Translations under genes and position numbers: made by a program
In this document: piece after piece, positions 36,832-45,251 of the stretch
Layout: each line of letters starts with the position of its first letter
Numbering within the stretch: the first letter of the stretch is position 1
The notes under the pieces: model-generated
The model's input: the letters and a program-made list of their open reading frames with translations, nothing else
Database searches by the model: none
Told to the model about the DNA's origin: nothing
Source: Gemmatimonadota bacterium
GTDB lineage: Bacteria > Gemmatimonadota > Gemmatimonadetes > Gemmatimonadales > GWC2-71-9
NCBI GenBank assembly: GCA_016713435.1
Contig: JADJPD010000003.1
Coordinates: 248,001-312,000, forward strand
Direction: 5' to 3'
Length of the DNA stretch: 64,000 nucleotides

Positions 36832-38076
36832 ATGCGGATGAGCGCAGCGCACGACGGCCTGATGGCCGTCGTGACGATGACGGGCCGGCTCGATGGTGAG
36901 TCGGCTCGTCATCTTTCCGACACCATCGAGGACCTCCTCAGGGACGGCGCCCGGACCATTGAGCTGGACATGGCCGGGGTGACGTACCTGAGTTCGGCCG
37001 CGGCGCGCGTGCTGGCGCGGCGGTCGGAGGACCTGCGCACCCTGCGGGGCAGCCTGCAGGTGGTGGCGCCTTCGGATGCCGCGCGGGCGCTGCTGGCGGC
37101 GGCGGGGCTGGAGAGCTCGCTGATCCGGGAGGGGCGGCCCACCCGGCTGTCGATCTCGTCGGGGAAGTTCACGCAGTGGGGCCTGCCGGCCATCGACGCG
37201 CAGCACGGCAGCTACGAGGTGTCGCACTACGCCGAGGGCGGGGTGGCCGTCCGGGTGATCGGGAGCCCGGAGAGCCCGCTCACCCGCCCCTCCGATCCCG
37301 CCCGGGCGGAGCGGATCGAGTTCCCGCTCGGCAGCTTCGGCCTCGGGCTCGGGGCAATCGCGGACTCGCCGGAGGAGGCGCTGCCGCGGCTCGGCGAGTT
37401 CATCGCGGCCGAAGGCGTCATCGGCTACCTGCCGACGGACGGCGCCACGGTCCCCGACTTCATGGTGAGCTACGCCGAGCGGGTGCCGGCGGCGGTGCTC
37501 TCGTCGGGGATCGTGTGGCAGGGGATGTTCACCGACCTGATCCGCTACTCCACCCAGCCCAACAGCGACGAGATCCCGCTGGCCGAGCTGTGCGAGGTGT
37601 GCCTCGAGATGGGGAACGCCGACGCGCTGGTGCTGGCCACGGTGGCGGAGGTGCGCGGCCTCATCGGCGCGAGCCTGCGGGTGCCGCCGACGCAGGTGGC
37701 GGCGGGGGCGGCGCTGCGGGACCTGGTGTCGTTCACGCCGGAGCCGTCGTATCCCGGGACCACGGCGCTCATCGTGGGCGTGGTGGCGCGGGGGCGCCAG
37801 GGGGCCGCGGGAATCCTGGCGCCGTACCTCCGGCCGCTCGACGCCGGGGGCACGGTGCGCGGGCACCTGCATGCCGCCGTGTTCCCCTACGCGCCGGTGC
37901 CGCAGCGGACGGTGATGCTGCCGGCGCTGGTGGGGCGGCTGTTCCAGACGCTGCCGCTCCGCGCGGTGCTGCACCTGGTGCAGGACCTCCGGCCGCAGGA
38001 CGGCGCGGGGACCTCGTCGCTCCTGCGCGGCGTGTGCTGGACGGCGCAGGTGACGGACGTGGAGGGGGCCGGATGA
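36832..38076 (+). CDS. STAS-domain protein inside an ABC transporter operon
   Basis: The 414-residue product starts 9 bp after the binding-protein stop. Residues about 1-105 form a STAS (anti-sigma-factor-antagonist-like) domain: TMTGRLDGESARHLSDTIED, ELDMAGVTYLSSAAARVLA (the Asp-x(4)-TYLSSA site where SpoIIAA-type proteins are phosphorylated on serine), and LQVVAPSDAARALLAAAG. The other 300 residues (GSYEVSHYAEGGVAVRVIG, LGSFGLGLGAIADSPEEALP, IGYLPTDGATVPDFMVSYAE) I do not recognise. The protein lacks a signal peptide, so it is cytoplasmic. The stop overlaps the permease ATG. It could regulate the transporter, as STAS domains do in SulP permeases, or signal substrate status; both are inference. 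Confidence 0.8.
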   Translation: MRMSAAHDGLMAVVTMTGRLDGESARHLSDTIEDLLRDGARTIELDMAGVTYLSSAAARVLARRSEDLRTLRGSLQVVAPSDAARALLAAAGLESSLIREGRPTRLSISSGKFTQWGLPAIDAQHGSYEVSHYAEGGVAVRVIGSPESPLTRPSDPARAERIEFPLGSFGLGLGAIADSPEEALPRLGEFIAAEGVIGYLPTDGATVPDFMVSYAERVPAAVLSSGIVWQGMFTDLIRYSTQPNSDEIPLAELCEVCLEMGNADALVLATVAEVRGLIGASLRVPPTQVAAGAALRDLVSFTPEPSYPGTTALIVGVVARGRQGAAGILAPYLRPLDAGGTVRGHLHAAVFPYAPVPQRTVMLPALVGRLFQTLPLRAVLHLVQDLRPQDGAGTSSLLRGVCWTAQVTDVEGAG

Positions 38077-38951
38077 GCCTCCTCCTCTCGTCGCTGGCGA
38101 TGGGCATCCTGCTGGCGCTGCTGAGCCTCGGGGTGTTCGTGTCGTTCCGGATCCTCCGGACACTGGACCTCACGACGGATGGCGCGTTCACCATCGGCGG
38201 GGCGGTGAGCGGGGCGCTCCTCATGGCGGGGCTGCCGCCCATGGTGACGATCCTGGCCGGGGGGGTCGCGGGGGCGCTCGCCGGCGTGGTGACGGGCCTC
38301 ATCCACACCCGGGGCAAGGTGGACGCCATCCTCTCCGGCATCCTGGTGACGACGGGACTTTACTCCGTCACCTACTGGACCATGGGCGCCGGCAACCTCT
38401 CGCTGGCGAGCCGGCACACGCTGTTCGACCAGATCGCCGGCCTGGTGCCGGCGCTGCCGCGGGACGTGGGCGCGATCGTGGTGCTGCTGGGGCTCGTCGG
38501 CTTCATGGCGGGGGTGTTCGGGATCTTCGTGAACACCGACCTGGGCCTGGCGCTCCGCTCCACCGGCAGCAACGCGCGCATGGCGAAGGCGCAGGCCATC
38601 GACACGGCGCTGGCCACCACGCTGGGGCTGGCGCTGGCCAACAGCGGGGTCGGCATCTCGGGCGCGCTGATGGTGCACTACACCGGTTTTGCCAACGTGC
38701 AGAACGGCGCCGGGATGATCGTCACCGCGCTGGCGAGCATCATCCTCGGGGAGGCGCTGTTCTCGCAGCGCACCATCCGGCGGCGGCTGCTCGCGGCGCT
38801 CCTGGGCGCGGTGGCGTTCCGGCTGATGGTGGCGGCGGTGCTCCGGATGGGCTTCGATCCCAACGCGCTCAAGCTGTTCACGGCGCTCTTCGTGCTGCTG
38901 GCGCTGCTGCTGCCGCGCTGGTTCCCGCGGTTCCGGAGGGCGCATGGATAG
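38073..38951 (+). CDS. ABC transporter permease (TrpY/BmpA-system type)
   Basis: The 292-residue product overlaps the STAS gene by ATGA and the ATPase gene by 8 bp. It is strongly hydrophobic with about eight segments, starting LLLSSLAMGILLALLSLGVF. The family motifs TLDLTTDGAFTIGGAVSGAL and NTDLGLALRSTGSNARMAKA match the branched-chain/ribose-like permeases that pair with TrpX-type binding proteins. The loop with RSTGSNARMA corresponds to the EAA-like ATPase contact. It forms the membrane channel of the importer. Confidence 0.88.
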   Translation: MSLLLSSLAMGILLALLSLGVFVSFRILRTLDLTTDGAFTIGGAVSGALLMAGLPPMVTILAGGVAGALAGVVTGLIHTRGKVDAILSGILVTTGLYSVTYWTMGAGNLSLASRHTLFDQIAGLVPALPRDVGAIVVLLGLVGFMAGVFGIFVNTDLGLALRSTGSNARMAKAQAIDTALATTLGLALANSGVGISGALMVHYTGFANVQNGAGMIVTALASIILGEALFSQRTIRRRLLAALLGAVAFRLMVAAVLRMGFDPNALKLFTALFVLLALLLPRWFPRFRRAHG

Positions 38952-39769
38952 CCCGGCGGTGGAGGTGCGCGGCCTGGCCCACGTCTTCAACCGGGGCACG
39001 CCGTACGAGACGGCGGCGCTGCAGGGCGTCAACCTGGTGCTCGAGCCCGGCGCCTTCGTGGTGGTGCTCGGCAGCAACGGGTCGGGGAAGTCCACGCTGC
39101 TCAACGCCATTGCGGGGTCGCTGATGGCGGAGGCGGGGACCATCGCCATTGACCGGACGGACATCACGCGCTGGCCCGGAGCACCAGCGGGCCCGGCTGA
39201 TTGCCCGGGTGTTCCAGGACCCGTTCGCCGGCACGGCGGCGGACATGAGCGTGTTCGAGAACCTCTCCATTGCCTCGATGCGGGGGCAGCGGCGGTGGCT
39301 GGCGCGGGCGCTCTCGGGGAGCCGGCGGCGGGAGCTCACGCGGCAGGTGGCATCGCTCAACCTGGGGCTCGAGACCAAGCTCGACACGCCGATGGGCCTC
39401 CTCTCGGGCGGCCAGCGGCAGGCCATCACGCTGCTGATGGCCATCATGGAGCGGCCGAGCCTGCTCTTGCTCGACGAGCACACCGCGGCGCTCGACCCGC
39501 GGAGCGCGGAGACCCTGCTGCGCCTCACCCAGAGCGTGGTGTCCATGGCGCGGCTCACCACGCTCATGGTGACCCACTCCATGCCGCAGGCGGTACGCCT
39601 CGGCGACCGGATCATCATCATGCACCGCGGCCAGGTGGCCTACGACATCCAGGGCGCGCAGAAGCGCCGGGTGCGGGTGGAGGACCTGCTGGACCGCTTC
39701 GAGGAGCTGCGCCGGCGCGACCTGCTCGACGCCGAGGCGGCGGAGATGCTGCGCGAGTCGTACCTCTGA
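38944..39769 (+). CDS. ABC transporter ATP-binding protein, one frameshift
   Basis: Removing one extra G at about 39175-39182 (RWPEHQRARLIARVFQDP) restores a 274-residue ATPase of exactly 275 codons. Motifs are Walker A GSNGSGKSTLL, Q-loop VFQDP, signature LLSGGQRQAITLL, Walker B LLLLDEHTAALD and the switch His in VTHSM. The family start FNRGTPYETAALQGVNLVLE and the tail RRVRVEDLLDRFEELRRRDL are typical of the TrpZ-like ATPases. It energises the permease encoded directly before it. The stop overlaps the start of the CPBP gene by one base (TGATG). Confidence 0.85.
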
Positions 39770-40470
39770 TGCCCGCGGTCGGGCTGTGGGGCGGGTGGCA
39801 CCTGCTCTGCTTCGGCATCGCGCTGCCGGTGGCGGCGTACGTGAGCCGGCGGAAGCTGGCCACGCAGCCGCTCCCGCCCCGGGTGCCGTTCTTCTCCAGT
39901 GTCATCGTGCAGCAGCTGCTGTTCCTCGTCATCTCGCTCGGGGTGGCGTGGGGGGAGGGGATCCCGCTCTTTCCCGCGGCGCTGCCGGGCGCGGTGCCCC
40001 TCGGGGCCACGCTGCTCCTGCTGGTGGTGTCGTGCGTCGGCATGCGGCCGTCGTGGATCAAGGCCGTGCGGGAGCGGGAGACGCGCGTGCACCTGACGAG
40101 CCCCCGGACGCCGCTCGAGCGGCGGCTGTGGGTGGGGGTGTCGCTGGCGGCGGGGATCGGGGAGGAACTGACGTACCGCGGGGTGCTGTACGTGCTGCTG
40201 TTCCGGCTCACGGGGTCGGTGGCGGCGGCGGCGCTGCTCTCGGCGCTCTTCTTCGGGGCGGCGCACGTGGTACAGGGGTTCAAGGCCATCTGGATCACGG
40301 CGGTGTTCGGGCTGGTGGCGCAGGGTCTCACGCTCTGGAGCGGCTCGCTGTACGCCGCGATGGTGCTGCACGTAGGATACGACGTGGTGGCGGGGCTGGC
40401 CTACGGCCATCTTGCCGAGCAGCTCAAGTACGACTCCGCCGTCGACGGCCCGTCGGAAGCCCGTACGTAG
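39769..40470 (+). CDS. CPBP family intramembrane metalloprotease
   Basis: The 233-residue product has about seven membrane segments and the CPBP (Rce1/CAAX-protease-like) motifs: EELTYRG with Glu132, Glu133 and Arg137, FFGAAH (His), and a later AMVLHVGYDVV (His/Asp). Such enzymes cleave membrane peptides or process bacteriocin-like peptides. The start overlaps the ATPase stop, so it is translated with the importer. Its TAG stop is part of the repeat family II sequence (CGTAGCGGCC), so the repeat insertion may have defined the present C-terminus (ending DGPSEART). Confidence 0.85.
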   Translation: MPAVGLWGGWHLLCFGIALPVAAYVSRRKLATQPLPPRVPFFSSVIVQQLLFLVISLGVAWGEGIPLFPAALPGAVPLGATLLLLVVSCVGMRPSWIKAVRERETRVHLTSPRTPLERRLWVGVSLAAGIGEELTYRGVLYVLLFRLTGSVAAAALLSALFFGAAHVVQGFKAIWITAVFGLVAQGLTLWSGSLYAAMVLHVGYDVVAGLAYGHLAEQLKYDSAVDGPSEART

Positions 40471-40641
40471 CGGCCGGATACATCCGGCCGCGCGCGGAGC
40501 GCGTTGATCGTGCGCTGGGCCGGATTCGTCGGAGGGGCAGGGGGCGCCGGGACGCTGGAGCTGCGGGCAAGGTGGGTTGGTTCGCAGGCGTCGGCAGCTA
40601 CGCGCCCCTCTGCCCCCCACCCCTCCTCCTCAGCCGGCCCC
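40464..40641. repeat. Intergenic repeat family II, copy 2
   Basis: This copy starts with the same palindrome (GCGGCCGGAT/ATCCGGCCGC, 40470-40491) and keeps the blocks found at 24976-25160 in the same order, with small indels. Its left end overlaps the last codons of the CPBP gene. The inner 15-bp inverted repeat is less perfect than in copy 1 (two mismatches). It is followed 20 bp later by a terminator. Confidence 0.85.
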
Positions 40642-40660
40642 TAACATCGAGGGGGAACGA

Positions 40661-40687
40661 CAAAGGGCCGCCGTTGGCGGCCCTTTG
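40661..40687. terminator. Bidirectional terminator between CPBP and E1 genes
   Basis: CAAAGGGCCGCC-GTT-GGCGGCCCTTTG is a perfect 12-bp stem with A- and T-containing flanks on both strands between converging genes. Confidence 0.75.
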
Positions 40688-40706
40688 CGTTCTTCGGGGA
40701 TTGGGG

Positions 40707-42834
40707 TCAGTAGCCGACGATCTCTTCCATGGCGGCGCGGAGGGTGCCCACCTGGGGGAGGATCACGTCCTCCAGTTCCGGGGCGTAGGCCACGAAGGTG
40801 TCGGTGGCGGCCACGCGGCGGACCGGGGCGTCGAGCCACTCGAACGCCTCCTGGGCGATGCGCGCGGCGATCTCGGCGCCGTAGCCCCAGGAGAGGCTGT
40901 CCTCGTAGGCCACGATGACGCGGCTCGTCTTCCGGACGGAGGCATAGATGGTGTCCCAGTCCACCGGCGACAGGGTCCGGAGGTCAATGACCTCGGCGCT
41001 GATGCCGCGCGTTTCCTCGAGCTCCTTGGCGGCCACCAGGGTCCGCTGCACCACGGCGCCGTAGGTGATCACGGTGACGTCCGAGCCCTCCTTCACCACC
41101 TTGGCCTTGCCGAAGGGGATCATGAAGTTGGGGCCGGGGTTCGGCGACTTGTTGTAGGTCTGGCGGTAGAGGTGCTTGTGCTCGAGGAAGAGCACCGGGT
41201 CCTCGCTCCGGATGGCGGTGCGGAGGAGGCCGTTGGCGTCGAGCGCGGTGGCGGGGCAGACCACGCGGAGGCCGGGGACGCCGGTGAAGATCGCGGCGCC
41301 CGTCTGCGAGTGATAGACGGCGCCGCCCTTGAGGTAGCCGCCGTACGTCACGCGCACCACCACCGGGCTCGCGAAGGCGTTGTTGCTGCGCCAGCGCATG
41401 AGGGCCAGCTCGTTCCGGAGCTGCATGTAGGCCGGCCAGATGTAGTCGAAGAACTGGATCTCGACCACCGGCTTGAGCCCGCGCGTGGCGAGCCCGATGG
41501 CCCGGCCAATGATGTTGGCCTCGGCGAGCGGCGAGTTGTAGACGCGGTCGCCGCCGTAGGCGCGCTGCAGGCCCCAGGTGACCTTGAAGACGCCGCCCTT
41601 GCCCTTCACCTCGCCGAGGTGCTGCTCGCGGGTGGCGTCGGCGACGTCCTCGCCGAAGATGACGATGCGCGGGTCGCGCGCCATCTCGTCCTTGAGGCAG
41701 GCATTCAGCAGGTCCACCATGGTGGTGGGGTCGCCGCTGAAGCGGGGGTCGTCCTCGGTGTCGAACTGCTCGGAGGTGGGATCGACGTCGGGGCTGTAGA
41801 CGAAGTCGTACACCGAGTCGAGCGGCGGCTGCGGGGAGGCCAGCGCCACGTCGGTGGCCAGCTGCACCTCTTCCTCCACCTGCTTCCGGATCCCCTCCAG
41901 CTCCGCCTCGGTGGCCAGCCCCTGCGCGATGAGCCAGGCGGGGAAGCGGGTCACCGGGTCCTTCGCGGCATCGGCCTGCCGCTCGCTGGGCGGGCGGTAG
42001 AGGATCTCGTCGTCGGAGAGGGAGTGGCTGTAGGGGCGGATGACGTGGGCGTGCACCAGCGCCGGACCCTTCCGGGCGCGGGCGTAATCCACGGCCTTCT
42101 GCAGCACCTCGAAGGAGGCCACGGGATCGCAGCCGTCCACCTCCTGGATGTAGAGGGCCGGGGAAGCTCGCCAGCAGCTTGCTGATGGAGCCGCCCGGGG
42201 TGTTCACCTCCACCGGCACCGAGATGGCGTAGCCGTTGTCCTCGATGACGTAGACCACCGGCAGCTTGAGGTTGCAGGCCGAGTTGATGGACTCCCAGAA
42301 CTCGCCCTCGCTGGTGGTGCCGTCGCCGGAGGAGACGAACACCACCTCGTCCCCGTTGGGGCCGGCGACGCTGTCGGCCATGCCCTGGACCTTGGAATAG
42401 CGGAGCCACGCCTCCGCGCAGCCCACCGCCTGCAGGAACTGGGTCCCGGTGGGGCTCGAGGCGCTGACGATGTTCAGCTCCTTGTGCCCGAAGTGGGACG
42501 GCATCTGGCGGCCGCCGCTGTTCGGGTCCTCGGCCGCGCCGACGGCGGAGAGCAGCATCTCCGTGGCCGTCATGCCGAGGCCGAGGCAGAGGGCGCGGTC
42601 GCGGTAGTAGGTGTAGAACCAGTCGTAGCCGGGGCGGAACACCTTGGAGGCGGCGGCGAGCACCGCTTCATGCCCGGCGCCCGAGATCTGGAAGAAGATC
42701 TTGTTCTGGCGCTTGAGCTGGATCTCGCGGTCGTCAATGCGGCGCGAGAGCACGATGAGGCGGTAGATGTCGAGGAGATCGGCCTTGGCGAGCGTTCGGG
42801 CCGTCTTCGGGGTGCCGCGGGTCCGGGTAGCCAT
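40707..42834 (-). CDS. Fused alpha/beta E1 component of a 2-oxoacid dehydrogenase, one frameshift
   Basis: With one extra C removed at about 42155-42165 (ASFPGLYIQEVDGCDP) the product is 708 residues. The alpha half has the thiamine diphosphate motif GDGTTSEGEFWESIN to EDNGYAISVP and the start DLLDIYRLIVLSRRIDDREI. The beta half (from about residue 370) has MVDLLNACLKDEMARDPRIV, GEDVADATREQ, the transketolase fold and the C-terminal SVRKTSRVIVAYEDSLSWG. It decarboxylates a 2-oxoacid, probably pyruvate or a branched-chain keto acid, and passes the acyl group to E2 lipoamide. No E2 or E3 gene is in the window. Fusion of both halves is common in this broad group. The frame break is probably a base error. 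Confidence 0.88.
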
Positions 42835-43059
42835 GGCGGTAAGATCGTGACCGGGGTGGGGGATCGGTAGGGGCCGACCGTGACGACCCTCGATGGTGCG
42901 GAATCGGGCAGGAAGGAGCCATGAAGTGACGCGGAAAAGGGGGAAACGACCCCGCCGGCCGGCGGCCCCCGACTGAACCCGCGGCGCCGGTGCCGCGTAG
43001 GGTGCGGGGCCGCTCCCCCTGCCCCACCCGGCGGTCCCTCACCTTCACCCCGGATTCCC

Positions 43060-44013
43060 ATGCGACTGCTCGCCTGGATCACCGGCCTTGCCGTGCTGGC
43101 CGTGCTGGCTGCCGGCGCGGCGTTCACGCTGGCGGACCCCGAGCGCGTGGTGCTCGACGAGGCCGCGCGCAGCGGGGCCCCGGGGCAGTTCGTGCGCCTG
43201 GCGGACGGGGTCACCCACTACGAGGTGGCGGGGCCGGACACGGGGCGGGTGGTGCTGCTGGCGGCGGCGTTCTCGGTGCCGGCCTACCTCTCCGACAGCC
43301 TGTTCCAGCGGCTGGGGCGAGCCGGGTTCCGCGCGGTGCGGTTCGACTACTACGGCCGGGGCTGGTCCGATCGCCCGATGGTCACCTACGACCTGGCCCT
43401 CTTCGACCGGCAGATCTCGGGCCTGCTCGACTCGCTCCGGATCGCGGGGCCGGTGGACGTGGTGGGGCTGTCGTTCGGTGCGGCCATCGTCACCGACTTT
43501 GCCGAGACGTCGCCGGCACGGGTGCGGTCGCTGACGTACGTCAATCCGGTGTTCAATGCGCGGCGCCCACTCCCGCCTCAGGAGCGCTCGGCGCTGCGCT
43601 GGAGCATCCACATGGTGCTCCAGGGCGGGCTCGAGCGGATGGCGGCGGGGCAGCTGGAGGACTTCTACCGCCCGGAGCGCCACCCGGACTGGGTGACGCG
43701 CTACCGGGAGCAGTTCCGGGTGAAGGGCACCCGCGAGGCGCTGCGGCGCACCCGCGCCGCCATCGCCGAGGCGCCGGACCAGGCGGAACAGCTGCGGCGG
43801 GTGGGCGGGGATGCCCGGCCGGTGCTGGTGGTGTGGGGGCGGGAGGACGGCGGGGTCACCCGTCCCGACATCGACGCCCTGCTCGGCGCCATGCCCCGCG
43901 CCACGCTCGTGGCGGTGGACTCGGCAGGGCACCTGCCGCACCTGGACCAGCCGGATGTGGTGGTGCCAGCCATCATCGATTTCTATCGTGCGCCTGCAGC
44001 AGCCGGGCCCTGA
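43060..44013 (+). CDS. Alpha/beta hydrolase with N-terminal membrane anchor
   Basis: The 317-residue product has a hydrophobic N-terminus (LLAWITGLAVLAVLAAGAAF) followed by an alpha/beta hydrolase. The nucleophile elbow is GLSFGA, preceded by FDYYGRGWSDRP. The acid is in VWGREDGGV and the histidine in DSAGHLPHLDQP. It faces the periplasm, and substrate preference is not readable. It is convergent with the TPR gene and has 225 bp of upstream sequence next to the E1 gene start, where no clear promoter was recognised. Confidence 0.85.
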   Translation: MRLLAWITGLAVLAVLAAGAAFTLADPERVVLDEAARSGAPGQFVRLADGVTHYEVAGPDTGRVVLLAAAFSVPAYLSDSLFQRLGRAGFRAVRFDYYGRGWSDRPMVTYDLALFDRQISGLLDSLRIAGPVDVVGLSFGAAIVTDFAETSPARVRSLTYVNPVFNARRPLPPQERSALRWSIHMVLQGGLERMAAGQLEDFYRPERHPDWVTRYREQFRVKGTREALRRTRAAIAEAPDQAEQLRRVGGDARPVLVVWGREDGGVTRPDIDALLGAMPRATLVAVDSAGHLPHLDQPDVVVPAIIDFYRAPAAAGP

Positions 44014-44064
44014 CGGGGCTGTCCGCCGCCTGACGGCTGCACCCTGCCCCCCGTGCGGTCCCGC

Positions 44065-45246
44065 TCAGGGGGCGCCGAGGCGGGCCCGCGCTTCCGTGAC
44101 CTGCTCCGCCATCCGCGACGGCGCGATGGCCAGGAAGCGCTCGAACGCCGCGCGCCCCTGGGCCGAGTCGCCGACATGGAAGGCCACGACCCCGCGCAGA
44201 TACGGAATCCGCGCATCGCGCCGGTTCATCCCCTCGGCCACGGTCAGCGCCTCGAGCGCCTCGGCGTTCCGTCCGAGGCGGAGCAGCGTCGTGGCCAGGT
44301 CCACGCGGGGGTCGGCCTGCTCGGCGTTCACGTCCACGGCGCGCTGGCGCTCGCGGAGCGCCTCCTCGAGGCGCCCCGCCGCCTCGTGGATGCGGGCCAG
44401 CTGGACGTGCGCCGCGTAGAGGCCGATGTCGAACTCGAGGGCGCGCTGGAAGACAGGGATCGCCTGGTCGTGGCGACCGGCCAGGTAGAGCATCGTGGCC
44501 AGGAGGTAGCGGAAGTCGTTGGTCGCCAGCGGGATCCCCTCGGCCGCGGCCTCCTCCTCGGTGGCGTAAGCCCGGCCGGTGAGCACGGCAAAGTCGTGCA
44601 CGGCGACCTCGTACTGGCCGAGGTGCGCGGCGGCGAGGCCGTGGAACCAGAGGACGGGGCTGGCCACGTTCTCGTATGCGCCGCCCCACTCCGGTCGCGT
44701 CACGAGGGCGTTGAGCCGGTTGAAGGCCGCGTCGTAGCGGACCTCCTGGAACTCGTTGAGGGCCTTGATGAACTCCCGCTCCCAGAAGGGCCGGATCCGG
44801 ATCGCGAAGCCGCCGGGGCGGCTGATGATGTCCGGGCCCGCCTCCTGCGCCTTGCCGAGGATGGAGAGGTCCACCAGCGGGTTGAGCTGGAAGGCTCGGC
44901 GGTAGAAGAGCTCCGCCTCGGTGAACGCGGCGGAGAGGGCCTCGGGACCGTCGCGCTTCGCGCGGTCCTTCCAGTAGCGCTCGCCGCGCACCATCGGCAG
45001 GATGCCGAGCGCCAGGTACGCCTCGGCGTAGCTCGGGGCCACCAGGATGGCCGTGCGGAGCGCCCGCTCCGCCTCGTCCCATTTCTTCTTCTCCCAGTAT
45101 CCCATCGCCAGGGCGTAGTGCGTCGTGGCGTCGTTGGAATCGCGCCCGGCGCGGGCGAGGAGCGTGTCGAGCGACTCGGGACGGGGACGCTGTGCCGCGG
45201 CCAGCGCCGGCACGCCGGCCAGCAGCAGGAGGCCGAGGCGGAGCAT
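44065..45246 (-). CDS. Secreted TPR protein 3 of a TPR/S41 cluster
   Basis: The 393-residue product starts at MLRLGLLLLAGVPALAAAQR, a signal peptide; the longer frame overlaps the S41 gene. TPR-like helix pairs run along the whole length (HYALAMGYWEKKKWDEAERA, AEAYLALGILP, ALRERQRAVDVNAEQADPRV, PRVDLATTLLRLGRNAEALE). It shares its layout with two other TPR genes upstream (46820 and 47972): a repeat, a middle region with VDLSILG-like text, and a final block FxRFLAIAPSR. It lies 5 bp after the S41 peptidase stop. TPR proteins scaffold protein complexes, and its periplasmic partner may be the S41 peptidase. Confidence 0.85.
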   Translation of the reverse strand: MLRLGLLLLAGVPALAAAQRPRPESLDTLLARAGRDSNDATTHYALAMGYWEKKKWDEAERALRTAILVAPSYAEAYLALGILPMVRGERYWKDRAKRDGPEALSAAFTEAELFYRRAFQLNPLVDLSILGKAQEAGPDIISRPGGFAIRIRPFWEREFIKALNEFQEVRYDAAFNRLNALVTRPEWGGAYENVASPVLWFHGLAAAHLGQYEVAVHDFAVLTGRAYATEEEAAAEGIPLATNDFRYLLATMLYLAGRHDQAIPVFQRALEFDIGLYAAHVQLARIHEAAGRLEEALRERQRAVDVNAEQADPRVDLATTLLRLGRNAEALEALTVAEGMNRRDARIPYLRGVVAFHVGDSAQGRAAFERFLAIAPSRMAEQVTEARARLGAP

Positions 45247-45251
45247 CCGGG

